In this document: piece by piece, positions 23,201 to 36,300 of the stretch
How positions within the stretch are numbered: position 1 is the first letter of the stretch
Layout of the letters: the number at the start of each line of letters is the position of its first letter
Assembly: GCA_020284085.1 (NCBI GenBank)
Contig: JACEVL010000147.1
Span: forward strand, 1,990,001-2,054,000
DNA length: 64,000 bases
Reading direction: 5' to 3'
DNA from: Aporrectodea caliginosa
Taxonomy: Eukaryota > Annelida > Clitellata > Crassiclitellata > Lumbricidae
The notes under the pieces: generated by a model
What the model saw: only the letters and a program-made list of their open reading frames with translations
Database searches by the model: none
Told to the model about the DNA's origin: nothing
Made by a program: the position numbers and the translations under genes

Positions 23201-26200
23201 ACTTTAGATATGTAAAAAAAAAATTTTCACCCATTTTCATTAAAATCTGAAAATAAGAAAAAGTGACATATTTTGCTGTTTTCCTAAGAATGCAAATTGC
23301 CAACATCCGACTCATTTTGATCCCTTGGGTCACATATATATTCCTCCCAAGAGGAATGTTCTTTACGAGGTCTTGATATTTTAAAAATGAACTCAATTTA
23401 ATAGTAGATTCCATAAAGAGACCCTGCTCTTCCTCTCATGAAGGGAAAATTCAAATATGTATGTTTCTTTTCCCCCGGAGTTTCGTGTGTAAAGCGCCTC
23501 TGAACAGTTCATTCATTCATTAATTCCGAGAATTTATATAGCGCCTCTTCAAGAAACCTACTCAGAGGCGCTCTCAGTTATTCTGAGAGGCGCTATATAA
23601 ATCTTTAGATATGATACGATGAAGTGTTAGCGACTTCATTTCTTACCCTTGGCATATGAGCGGATGGCTAGTCCTCTCCCTCGCCGTCTCATCTTCCCAC
23701 TGAGAGTGTACAGTCAGTGTACTCATTATAGCTGAGTTGGCTGGGGGGCGCAGGTGGAGCAGAAAGCTCAAACCAAATTTCTGCCCTGGCGGGGATTTGA
23801 ACCTCCGACCTCTCGACTGACATTCCAGCACGCTAACCACTAAACTATCGTGCACCGCCATAACAAGATCTCTCTCTCTCTAAGAAATATATGAGAAACT
23901 CACAGGTGGTTTCCCTCTCCGGCTCGTTCAGGCTGAAGAGAACAGTTTCTCTATCACATGGCTGAAACAGAACAGAAGAGAACAGAGCTTAATAACGTAT
24001 ACACGACGGATTGCTTCAGTAACTCATTGACTGATTGATTGACTGCTTGACTGATTGATTGACTGCTTCTTTGCTTTACTGACTACTCGATTGACTGCTT
24101 AATTGATTGCTTGACTTGTTACTTGACTGTTTTTTGAGTGCTTGTTTGCGTGATTGCCTGACTGCTTGATTTGTTTACTTGATTGACTGCTTGATTGATT
24201 GCCTGACTGCTTGATTTGTTTACTTGATTGACTGCTTGATTGATTGCCTGACTGCTTGATTTGTTTACTTGATTGACTGCTTGATTGATTGCCTGACTGC
24301 TTGATTTGTTTACTTGATTGACTGCTTGATTGATTGCCTGACTGCTTGATTTGTTTGCTAAAATGCTAACTCAAACATTGCCAAATGGTCCCAGTCTAAT
24401 AAAGACAAATCACAGCATTTTTACCCCCAGGACAGAAGACTATGAAAGCAACAGTTTTGCAATAACGCAGGTTGGAATTTCCAAGGTCATGCTGGAAAAT
24501 TCCAATGTTCATCTCTAGTTTTGAGCACACTATGCTCATCTAGTTTCGAGCAGACTATGCTCATCTCTAGTTTCGAGCAGACTATGCTCATCTCTAGTTT
24601 CGAGCAGACTACGCTCATCTTTAGTTTCGAGCAGACTACGCTCATCTTTAGTTTCGAGCAGACTACGCTCATCTTTAGTTTCGAGCAGACTACGCTCATC
24701 TTTAGTTTCGAGCAGACTATGCTCATCTTTAGTTTCGAGCAGACTATGCTCATCTTTAGTTTCGAGCAGACTATGCTCATCTCTAGTTTCGAGCAGACTA
24801 TGCTCATCTCTAGTTTCGAGCAGACTACGCTCATCTTTAGTTTCGAGCAGACTATGCTCATCTTTAGTTTAGAGCAGACTATGCTCATCTCTAGTTTAGA
24901 GCAGACTACGAAAGATGCAATGGACAGAGAGAATGAGACTCTTACCAGAAAGTCCTCTCGGTTGACTTCACTGCAAGAAGAAAACAAACACTGATATTAT
25001 TCAGATTATAAAAGCTGAAGAGAAATTTACTGTGTGAAATCTACTTAATTAACTGACAGTGCTTTTAGCCGACGTTTTGCAACCTACATTCTAACTGTTT
25101 TATCGACGTAATACTTATCAAAATTTAAAATTGTGATTAGAAATATGTATGTTAATGATTTTTCCATTATCCATGACCTAGCTATTTTCAAATTCCATGA
25201 CTTTCCACTACTTTTTTGGAGAACACCTGTTTTTCCAGGTTTACCAGGCCTTACATTTTTCAAAGTCTAATTCCATGACTTTCCATTACTTTTTTGGAGA
25301 ATACCTGTTTTTCCAGGTTTACCAGGCCTTACATTTTTCAAAGTCTAATTCCATGACTTTCCAGGTTTTCCAGGCCTTAAGTATTTTAAGTCTAATTCCA
25401 TGACTTTCCAGGTTTTCCAGGCCTTAAGTATTTTAAGTCCAATTCCATGACTTTCCAGGTTTTCCAGGCCTTAAGTATTTAAGTCTAATTCCATGACTTT
25501 CCAGGTTTTCAGGCCTAAGTATTTTAGCATATGAGGACGGGTGGTCAGTTCTCTGCTCACCGTCTCATCTTCCCACTGACAGTGATGGGCGTTTTGCATG
25601 GCTGCCAAACAGTTAAATTAGACTCCTGTAATAACTTTTGATCATCTGTTCATACTATGAATTGTCAGTTTGAAAAAATAAACGAAGATTATTATTATTA
25701 TTAAGTTCATTATTATTACAATTATTAAGCTCATTCTTACCGGTTTCAGCCGGTCGAAACACCGCCTGCAAGACGAGACGGTCGGGAAACTCGAACCGTA
25801 CAATGAATCGTTTATAGCACGACATCTTGGAGTTACGATGAGCATTCCTCATCGCTTGAGTCATCAGGGGCTGGTCATCCATCGACGAACTAATTGCATA
25901 ACAATGAACACTTTGACCTAATTGCATAACAATTATCAATTTGACCTAATTGCATAAAAATGACCACTCTGACCTAATTGCATAAAAATGAACACTTTGA
26001 CCTAATTGCATAACAATGAGCATTCTGACCTAATTGCATAACAATTATCATTCTGACCTAATTGCATAAAAATGAACACTTTGACCTAATTGCATAACAA
26101 TGAACATTTTTACCTAATTGCTAGATGAACTGCATGACCTGGTTGCATAATAATACATTTGACCTAGCTGGTGAACAGTGTAAATCCATACTTCATCACA

Positions 26201-29200
26201 AGTCACTGGTCCAGCTGTACCCCAAAACAGTGACCTAGTTCCATAACAAATCATAGTGACCTAGTTGCATCATAAAGCAGTAACTCAGTTTCATCACAAA
26301 CCACTGGCCTAGCTGCACCATAAAACAGTGACCTAGTTCCATAACAAATCATATTGACCTAGTTGCATCATAAAGCAGTAACATAGTTTAATCACAGATC
26401 ACTGGCCTAGTTGCACCAAAACACAGTGACCTAGTTGCATGAAATCATTATCGACCTAGTTACATCACAACTAAACGAATGGTGACCTCATTTAAATTAT
26501 GTTAGGTCAAAAATGCCTCTGTCTTCAAGTGGTGCTATATAACTTTGCAAATACCATTACCATTGAACTTATTATGGAAACTGTTTTAATGAAGAAATTC
26601 CTTGAGATCTTCAACTTACATTTCTCTCGACAGACTCGCCTGTAGCACCTTGAGATCGGAAACAGTGTGCTCGAAGAAATCGTCGCCAACATCATCTTCA
26701 TCTACAGTTTAACATACACCCAGTGGAGTAAGATCTCAATATCTACTATTCATTCATTCATACATAAATTTATATAGCGCCCCTTCCAGAGGAATACTCA
26801 GAGGCGCTCCCGACTCCAGCACGGCCAAAAAAGTACAGTTTTGAGCTTAGTAAAGAAAGCTTCAGTAAAAGTCCCAGGGAGCAGGCGTATCTCCTGGGGG
26901 AGCCCGTTCCAGACCACTGGGCCCACCACGGAAAAGGCTCGATTCTGCATAGTTTCAGTTCGTGCAGATGGGACTAAGAGCACCACCTTCTCTGCAGAGC
27001 GGAGGGGCGGCGACCTAGAATACCCGAGGGGCAGCAAAGCTCCCGCAGGTAGACTTGTGCTAGACCCAGCTGACATCGTCGTACCAGGGCAGCAATCCTG
27101 TACTCAATGCGCTGCCGGGTAGGGAGCCAGTGTAAAGTCTCCAGCATAACCATGGGACATGGTTGCCGATTGGTTACAGTGCTCCTCTTGTAATGCATTG
27201 CACACCACATATGTGACCCAAATGTGATCAAAATGAGTCGCATGTCGGAAATTTTAGAATATTTAACATATTCTTAAAGACCACATTTTTCACTTTAAAA
27301 TGACACCAAAAGTTTGGTTCTACCTTATTTTTTCGACAAAGTTACGAATGATTATGTGGTTTTCTAAATAAAAATTTCATTTATTTTAAAATATAATAAG
27401 AAAATAGAAGTATTTCTCTGTACAAAATTCTGAAAATACACATTAAAACAATGAATTTCATCAAATGTGAGACTTTAGATATGTAAAAAAAAAATTTTCA
27501 CCCATTTTCATTAAAATCTGAAAATAAGAAAAAGTGACATATTTTGCTGTTTTCCTAAGAATGCAAATTGCCAACATCCGACTCATTTTGATCCCTTGGG
27601 TCACATATATATTCCTCCCAAGAGGAATGTTCTTTACGAGGTCTTGATATTTTAAAAATGAACTCAATTTAATAGTAGATTCCATAAAGAGACCCTGCTC
27701 TTCCTCTCATGAAGGGAAAATTCAAATATGTATGTTTCTTTTCCCCCGGAGTTTCGTGTGTAAAGCGCCTCTGAACAGTTCATTCATTCATTAATTCCGA
27801 GAATTTATATAGCGCCTCTTCAAGAAACCTACTCAGAGGCGCTCTCAGTTATTCTGAGAGGCGCTATATAAATCTTTAGATATGATACGATGAAGTGTTA
27901 GCGACTTCATTTCTTACCCTTGGCATATGAGCGGATGGCTAGTCCTCTCCCTCGCCGTCTCATCTTCCCACTGAGAGTGTACAGTCAGTGTACTCATTAT
28001 AGCTGAGTTGGCTGGGGGGGGCGCAGGTGGAGCAGAAAGCTCAAACCAAATTTCTGCCCTGGCGGGATTTGAACCTCCGACCTCTCGACTGACATTCCAG
28101 CACACTAACCACTAAACTATCGTGCACCGCCATAACAAGATCTCTCTCTCTCTAAGAAATATATGAGAAACTCACAGGTGGTTTCCCTCTCCGGCTCGTT
28201 CAGGCTGAAGAGAACAGTTTCTCTATCACATGGCTGAAACAGAACAGAAGAGAACAGAGCTTAATAACGTATACACGACGGATTGCTTCAGTAACTCATT
28301 GACTGATTGATTGACTGCTTGACTGATTGATTGACTGCTTCTTTGCTTTACTGACTACTCGATTGACTGCTTAATTGATTGCTTGACTTGTTACTTGACT
28401 GTTTTTTGAGTGCTTGTTTGCGTGATTGCCTGACTGCTTGATTTGTTTACTTGATTGACTGCTTGATTGATTGCCTGACTGCTTGATTTGTTTACTTGAT
28501 TGACTGCTTGATTGATTGCCTGACTGCTTGATTTGTTTACTTGATTGACTGCTTGATTGATTGCCTGACTGCTTGATTTGTTTACTTGATTGACTGCTTG
28601 ATTGATTGCCTGACTGCTTGATTTGTTTGCTAAAATGCTAACTCAAACATTGCCAAATGGTCCCAGTCTAATAAAGACAAATCACAGCATTTTTACCCCC
28701 AGGACAGAAGACTATGAAAGCAACAGTTTTGCAATAACGCAGGTTGGAATTTCCAAGGTCATGCTGGAAAATTCCAATGTTCATCTCTAGTTTTGAGCAC
28801 ACTATGCTCATCTAGTTTCGAGCAGACTATGCTCATCTCTAGTTTCGAGCAGACTATGCTCATCTCTAGTTTCGAGCAGACTACGCTCATCTTTAGTTTC
28901 GAGCAGACTACGCTCATCTTTAGTTTCGAGCAGACTACGCTCATCTTTAGTTTCGAGCAGACTACGCTCATCTTTAGTTTCGAGCAGACTATGCTCATCT
29001 TTAGTTTCGAGCAGACTATGCTCATCTTTAGTTTCGAGCAGACTATGCTCATCTCTAGTTTCGAGCAGACTATGCTCATCTCTAGTTTCGAGCAGACTAC
29101 GCTCATCTTTAGTTTCGAGCAGACTATGCTCATCTTTAGTTTAGAGCAGACTATGCTCATCTCTAGTTTAGAGCAGACTACGAAAGATGCAATGGACAGA

Positions 29201-32200
29201 GAGAATGAGACTCTTACCAGAAAGTCCTCTCGGTTGACTTCACTGCAAGAAGAAAACAAACACTGATATTATTCAGATTATAAAAGCTGAAGAGAAATTT
29301 ACTGTGTGAAATCTACTTAATTAACTGACAGTGCTTTTAGCCGACGTTTTGCAACCTACATTCTAACTGTTTTATCGACGTAATACTTATCAAAATTTAA
29401 AATTGTGATTAGAAATATGTATGTTAATGATTTTTCCATTATCCATGACCTAGCTATTTTCAAATTCCATGACTTTCCACTACTTTTTTGGAGAACACCT
29501 GTTTTTCCAGGTTTACCAGGCCTTACATTTTTCAAAGTCTAATTCCATGACTTTCCATTACTTTTTTGGAGAATACCTGTTTTTCCAGGTTTACCAGGCC
29601 TTACATTTTTCAAAGTCTAATTCCATGACTTTCCAGGTTTTCCAGGCCTTAAGTATTTTAAGTCTAATTCCATGACTTTCCAGGTTTTCCAGGCCTTAAG
29701 TATTTTAAGTCCAATTCCATGACTTTCCAGGTTTTCCAGGCCTTAAGTATTTAAGTCTAATTCCATGACTTTCCAGGTTTTCCAGGCCTTAAGTATTTTA
29801 AGTCTACTTCCATGACTTTCCAGTTTTTCCAGGCCTTAAGTATTTCAAGTCTAATTCCATGACTTTCCAGGTTTTCCAGGTCTTAAGTATTTTAAGTCTA
29901 ATTCCATGACTTTCCTGGTTTTCCAGGCCTTACGTATTTTAAGTCTAATTCCATGACTTTCCAGGTTTTCCAGGCCTTAAATATTTTAAGTCTAATTCCA
30001 TGACTTTCCAGAATCCGTGCCAACCCTTTGCAGTCGTCAGATTTCCGCCACGTGTGCTGGAAAACAGACTTTAGTAAGTCGCCGTAAATTGTACCGTAAT
30101 CAAGCTACCCTAAGTCAAATTACACTGATTAAAGCAAGTTTAGCAAATTACGGTCACTGTGACCTCCCTGACCTGAACTCGTTACGATAGATGTCCTTTC
30201 CCTTTGTTTCCTCTGGAAACTGAAAAAATTCACAATTCAACTTAGCAATATTCATTCATTCTGAGAATTTATAGCACCCTTCAAGATATCTACTCAGAGG
30301 CGCTCTCTGCGCTAGCCAATATGACGTTAAATGTCATTACGAACGAAAATATTACATCATTAATTAGATACTTCAAAAGTAGTAAAGGCAGTAGTAGTTG
30401 ACTTAAGTATAAGAGTAGTAGCGGTGGTGTGGTGGTGGTAGTAATAGTAGTGGTTATAGGAGTAATAGTAGTAGTGGTGGTGGTAGTCATAATTAATCGA
30501 TTAGATTCTAATCGATTAGCTAATCGATTAGACAAAAGCAAATTCTAATTCTAATCGATTAGCTACAAGATTCTGCCAATTCTCATTCTAATCGATTTTC
30601 AAATTTCATAATCGATAATTAGCAATTTGATTAATCAATTAGCTAATCAATTAGCTGTCTAAGTTTGGCAAATTCTAGTTAATTCTAATCGATTAGCTAC
30701 AAGATTTTGCTAATTCTGATTCTAACCGATTAGCAAATTTCAGTTGCTAATTTTAATTCTAATCGATTAGCCATTTAACTAAACGTGCCTAACTCTGGTA
30801 GTAATTGAAAAACTCCTCACAACAGCTGCTCTGCCTTCTCTCTCTGATCACTCTGGCAACTGGATTCCTATCTTCATTTGGCACTTCTGGACAGCCCTCT
30901 GACTTCACACAGCGCTAATGAAGAAGCTGGGGCCCTAAGCTTAGCTCTAAGGAAGTACGTAAGCAGTGCTTTTTTTCAGCCGGAGCGGTCCGGAACGGCG
31001 TTCCGAGACCTTTTTGCAGCTATTAAAAATAACTTAGTAAATTAAAATTTATAATAAAAAATTATTTAAAATTACTTAAGATACTTTAATATCAGTGCTT
31101 TCAGTGTTTATTGATATCTATTGATTTATATGAAGTAGAAATATTAGCATTAAATATGCTTCTATAATTGTTCTGAATATTTTGAATTCCGGAATCTTTT
31201 TTCTAGAAAGAAAGCACTGTAAGTAAGTATATTCTTTATTGAGAAGCACTAGCAGAAGCATAGCACTGTACATGGCAAGATTAATACATTCAAACAAACA
31301 CACAAATTTATATATAGAAGCAAAGAATTGAATGGGATAAGTTATTGTATATCAGGGGAACCTACGGGAGGAAGAGTTAGGGCTATAGTCATAGAGGGAA
31401 AATGAACAGCTTAAATACTGATCTAGGGAAAAGAGTTTGTTTATTATGATCAGGCCTGGCTCGGGAGCGCATCTAAGTAGAGCCCTTCTAAGTAGAGCCC
31501 TTCTAAGTAGAGCCCTTCAAGAGGCGCTACATAAATTCCACGATTGATTGCATAGCATCCTAGCAAGGAAGCATTTCTCAGTCAGGTTGTCAAACATGGG
31601 GATCTCACGGTTATGGGACCGTGGCCGCAGAGAGTAGCGCCGTATAAATTTGAAGCTTACGATTATGAATAGTAAATCGAAACCTTAAACGAAGCAAATG
31701 GAGTGAGTGGTGCAGGAAGCCGCAAGGACTCAGCAGGCAACCACGACTGCAGAAATGAACAAATGAAAAAACAAAAAAATTATATGCGACCCAAGGAATA
31801 AACATGGTTTACATGTAGAAAATTGCACAATGTCAGTACTTTACATCTTTTTAAACCAAAGCTCGAGGGTACGTACCATACGTATTCTATTTTTGAAAGG
31901 TACATACGTTTTTTAACGTACCCTATTTTAGGGTACGTAAACAATACAAAAATAAGTTAACCACGTCATTGCTCATTGTAAGAATGTTCAATTTAATTTA
32001 AGCAAACAATTACAAAATAAAATTTTCGTGTATGATAATTATTATTATGTACGATACACGTCTCTGAGTAGGTTATCTTGGAGGGGCGCTATATATAAGT
32101 CCTCTGAGTGAATGAATGTCAAATGAATGAACACGCATTCTATTTTTTTAAAGGTACGTACGTATTTTAACGTATTTTATTTTAGGGTACGCGTACCCGC

Positions 32201-33349
32201 GAGCTCTGTTTTAAACACCACATTTTTTGCATTAAAATGACACAAAAATTTTGGTTCTACCTTACTTTTTCACAAAGTCACGAATGATTACGTGTCCAAT
32301 TTTTATAAATTATTTTAATTAATTTTAATATGCAATCATGAAAACTAAAACAATACCTTTACAAAATCTTGAAAATACAAATTAAAACAATGAATTTCAT
32401 CAAATGTGAGGTATAGGAAATGTAAAAAACATTTTTTGATTAATAAATAAGGACCATACATCAATGTTGCTGAGCAAATTGTGAATTGTGAAGGACTTGC
32501 TCAAGGTCCCTACACAGTAACCATCTCAGAGTAGGTGGTTATTTATTAATGAATGCACAAAGAAATGAATGGATGAATGAATGGTTACATGAAAGAATTC
32601 TTGAATGAATGAATAAATGGTTGAATGTATGGTTGAACGAATGAACGAACGAATGAATGGTTGAATGAATTGTAGAAGGACTGAATGAGCAAATGAACGG
32701 TTGAATAAATGGTTGAATAAATGGATGAACGAATGAATGAACAAATGAATGAATGGCTGAATGAATGGATAAAAAATGAATGGTTGGATGAATGAATTGT
32801 GGAATAATGGATAAAAATGAATGGTTGAATAAATGGTTGAATGAATGAATTGCGGAATGAATGGATAAAAAATGAATGTATGAAGGAATGAATGAACCTC
32901 AAAACTCAACCAAGAATGACATACGTTGTCTTGTCTTGGCTGGAACGTCGAAAAGGAGTTGTCTCTCACGTCATCCGGCACAACTACAACGTCACAAATC
33001 ATTTCTCTAATCAGATCAAATCGTACGTGATAAAATCAACATGGATTAGATTAGCCTGGATTACACAGACTACCTACAATGATTAGAACAGAATAGGTTG
33101 ATAGCAGCTTACTATCTATTTTTATTATTACTATTACTATAATTATTACCATTATTATTACTATTATTTTTATTATTATTACTGTTATTATAATTATTAT
33201 TATTATTATTATTTTTATAATTATTACCATTATTATTATTATAACTATTATTATAATAATTATTATTATAATTATCATCATCATAATTATAATTATTATT
33301 ATTATCATAATTATTACCATTATTATTCTTATTACTATTATTATAATAA

Positions 33350-33380
<31 letters not shown>

Positions 33381-36300
33381 TATAATTATTGTTATTATTA
33401 TTTCGTTTTTGCCCGAGGTATTAATGATCCCTCAGGCGATAAAAACAATATCCGGAGATGTTACTGATGGTGGTCTGGAACGGCAACTCACTCGGCAGTG
33501 TCTGGTTGGGCAAATGTACCTCGGAAGGCAACAGCATTAAAGCGTTGGATGGTGGTAGACAGGCGCTGGAAAAGATAAGCTGTCTCTCTGATATCTACAG
33601 AACTTAGTGTTAAACGTTTTCATAAAGTCCCATCCACTGTTGTTTATAGGGCCAAGCAGGTTATTATTATTATAATAATTATTATTATTGTTAATTTATT
33701 ATTATTATCATTAATTATTATTATCATTAATTTATTATTATTATTACTATTATTATTATTATCATTAATTTATTATTATTATTATTATCATTAATTATTA
33801 TTATCATTAATTTATTATTATTATTACTATTATTATTATTATTAATTTATTATTATTATTATTATTACTATCATTAATTTATTATTATTATTATTACATT
33901 TATTATTATTATTACTATTAATATTATTATTATGCATTTATTAAGCTATGTAACGTCCAAGCATCAATATTATTATTATTATTATTATTAGCGCTTCTAA
34001 GTAGAGCCCTTGAAGAGGCGCTATATAAATTCTACGATTGATTGCATAGCATCCTACAAAGGAAGCATTTCTCAGTCAGGTTGTCAAACATGGGGATCTC
34101 ACGGTTACGACACCAAGGCCTCTGAGCGCCTCTGATTGGTGTGCACTGCGAGGGGCGCTATATAAATAAACGAAGCAAATGATAAGATACAATACAATAC
34201 AATGGCCACAGACGCTAGTGCCTTATAAATTTGAAGCTTACGATTATGAATAGTAAATAGAAACCTTAAATGATGCAAAAGGAGCGAGTGGTCGAGGAAG
34301 CTGAAAGGACTCCGTAGGCAACCACGACTGCAGAAAATAAACAAATGAAAAAACAGTAAAAAATTATATGCGATCCATTGTATAAACATGGTTCACATGT
34401 CGAAAATTTTACAATATGAGTACTTTACATATTTTTAGACACCACATTTTTTGCATTAAAATGGAAAAAAATGTTGGTTCTACCTTACTTTTTCACAAAG
34501 TTACGAATTATTATGTGTCCAATTTTTATAAATTAATTAAATTAATTGTAATATGCAATCATGAAAACTAAAAGTTACAATACCTCTACAAAATCTTGAT
34601 AATACAAATTAAAACAATGAATTTCATCAAAAGTGAGATATCAGAAATGTAAAAAAACTTTTTTTCATTCATAAATAAGGATCATACATCAATGTTGCTG
34701 AGCAATTGTGAGTGAAGGACTTGCTCAAGGTCCCTACACAGTAACCATCTCAGAGTAGGTGGTTATTTATTAATGAATGCACAAAGAAATGAATTAATGG
34801 TTACACGAAAGAATTCTTGAATGAATAAATGGTTGAATGTATGGTTGAACGAATGAATGGTTGAACGAATGAATGGTTGAATGAATTGTGGAAGGACTGA
34901 ATGAGCACATGAATGGTTGAATGAATGAATGAATGAATGAATGAACGTTTGAATGAATGAATGAATGGTTGAAAGAATGGAACAAATGAATGGTTGAATG
35001 AATGAACAAATGACTGGTTGAATGAACAAATGAATGGTTAAATGAATGAATTGTGGAATGAATGGATAAAAAATGAATGGTTGAATGAATGCACGAATGG
35101 TTGAATGAATGGTTGAATAAACGGATGAACAAATGAATGGTTGAATAAATGAACAAATGAATGGTTGAATAAACGGATGAACAAATGAATGGTTGAATGA
35201 ATGAACAAATGAATGGTTGAATAAATGAACAAATGAATGGTTGAATGAATGGTTGAATAAACGGATGAACAAATGAATGGTTGAATAAATGAACAAATGA
35301 ATGGTTTAATGAATGAACAAATGAATGGTTAAATGAATGAATTGTGGAATGAATGGATAAAAAATGAATGGTTGAATGAATGCACGAATGGTTGAATGAA
35401 TGGTTGAATAAACGGATGAACAAATGAATGGTTGAATGAATGGTTGAATGAATGAACAAATGAATGGTTGAATAAATGAACAAATGAATGGTTTAATGAA
35501 TGAACAAATGAATGGTTGAATGAATGAACAAATGAATGGTTGAACGAATGAATTGTGGAATGAATGGATAAAAAATTAATGGTTGAATGAATGAATGAAT
35601 GAATGAATGAAGGAATGAACCTCAAAACTCAACCAAAACTCAACTAAGAATGACAGAGTCTGACATACATCGTCTTGTCTTGGCTGGAACGTCGATAAGC
35701 AGTTGTCTCTCACGTCATCCGGCACAACTACAACGTCACAAATCATTTCTCTAATCAAATCAAATCGAGATCCTGAGTGGCCGAGTGGGTTGGTAACCTG
35801 CTCGCCATTATTATTATTCCGGGTTCGATTCTGGGTCGGTCGGTTTATCAGAGATTAATTTATCATTAATCTATTACTGCGGGTGGCTCGGTCGCATTAT
35901 AAACGTGGAGTACAATACAATTATTACTAACACAACACAATTACAACTGGGGCGCGGTGGTATAGGGGTATGTTCGGTGCCTTGCAGCTGGACGGTTGCG
36001 GGTTCGAATCCACCTCAAGCCGCCGCGTAGGGATTAGGCAAGTCCTTCACTTGAAGCAATTGCTCATGCGTCGGCTTGAAACTCCGATTCAGTGGAGCTG
36101 TGGTCGGGAGCGCCTCTGAGTAGAAATCTTGAAAGGCGCTATGACAAGTGCTCATACATACATAGATACATACATACCCTTACGCCACCGCGCCCCATGA
36201 GATGAGATAAAACAAACTTACCCATAATAGGTGTTACACTTTGAACCATCGAGTCTCTCTCCACGGCGCTTTGGGCAACGTCTGAAGACGACCAGTTGGC

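Larger units (their letters stand above)
21257..29797. repeat. 4.27-kb tandem duplication carrying TUG exons 8-11
   Basis: Unit A 21257-25526 and unit B 25527-29797 agree almost base for base (offset 4270 at the left, 4272 at the right). I noticed only about a dozen substitutions, clustered at 22010-22070 and near 22716, and three short indels in G runs. The left breakpoint lies in a SINE remnant (gcatatgagg) and the right one in the 47-bp minisatellite; the junction at 25520-25530 reads tattttag then catatgagg. Each unit holds exons 8-11, a LINE tail, a 397-bp MITE, a tRNA SINE and four minisatellites. Either a very recent duplication or an assembly artefact from two haplotypes. Confidence 0.95.
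31430..33020. repeat. Older segmental duplication, copy 1
   Basis: Shares order and sequence with 33990-35760: GATTGATTGCATAGCATCC..., a MITE M segment, a SINE A tail, a GAATGAATGGTTG array and the end CGTCACAAATCATTTCTCTA. Divergence is visible throughout, so it is older than the exon 8-11 duplication. Confidence 0.85.

Noticed and set aside
24487..24994. Overlapping antiparallel ORFs of 157-166 codons (also 28759-29266)
   Set aside because: They are generated by a 27-bp stop-free repeat and contain no other sequence; the short real exon 8 lies at one end in another context.
34763..35483. Minus-strand ORFs up to 229 codons rich in Phe, Ile, His and Ser
   Set aside because: Read from a GAATGAATGGTTGAAT array; no domain or non-repeat content.
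35765..36030. Functional tRNA genes
   Set aside because: A and B boxes are present, but the cloverleafs are imperfect and the sequences continue into SINE bodies with LINE-like tails; related copies are dispersed.
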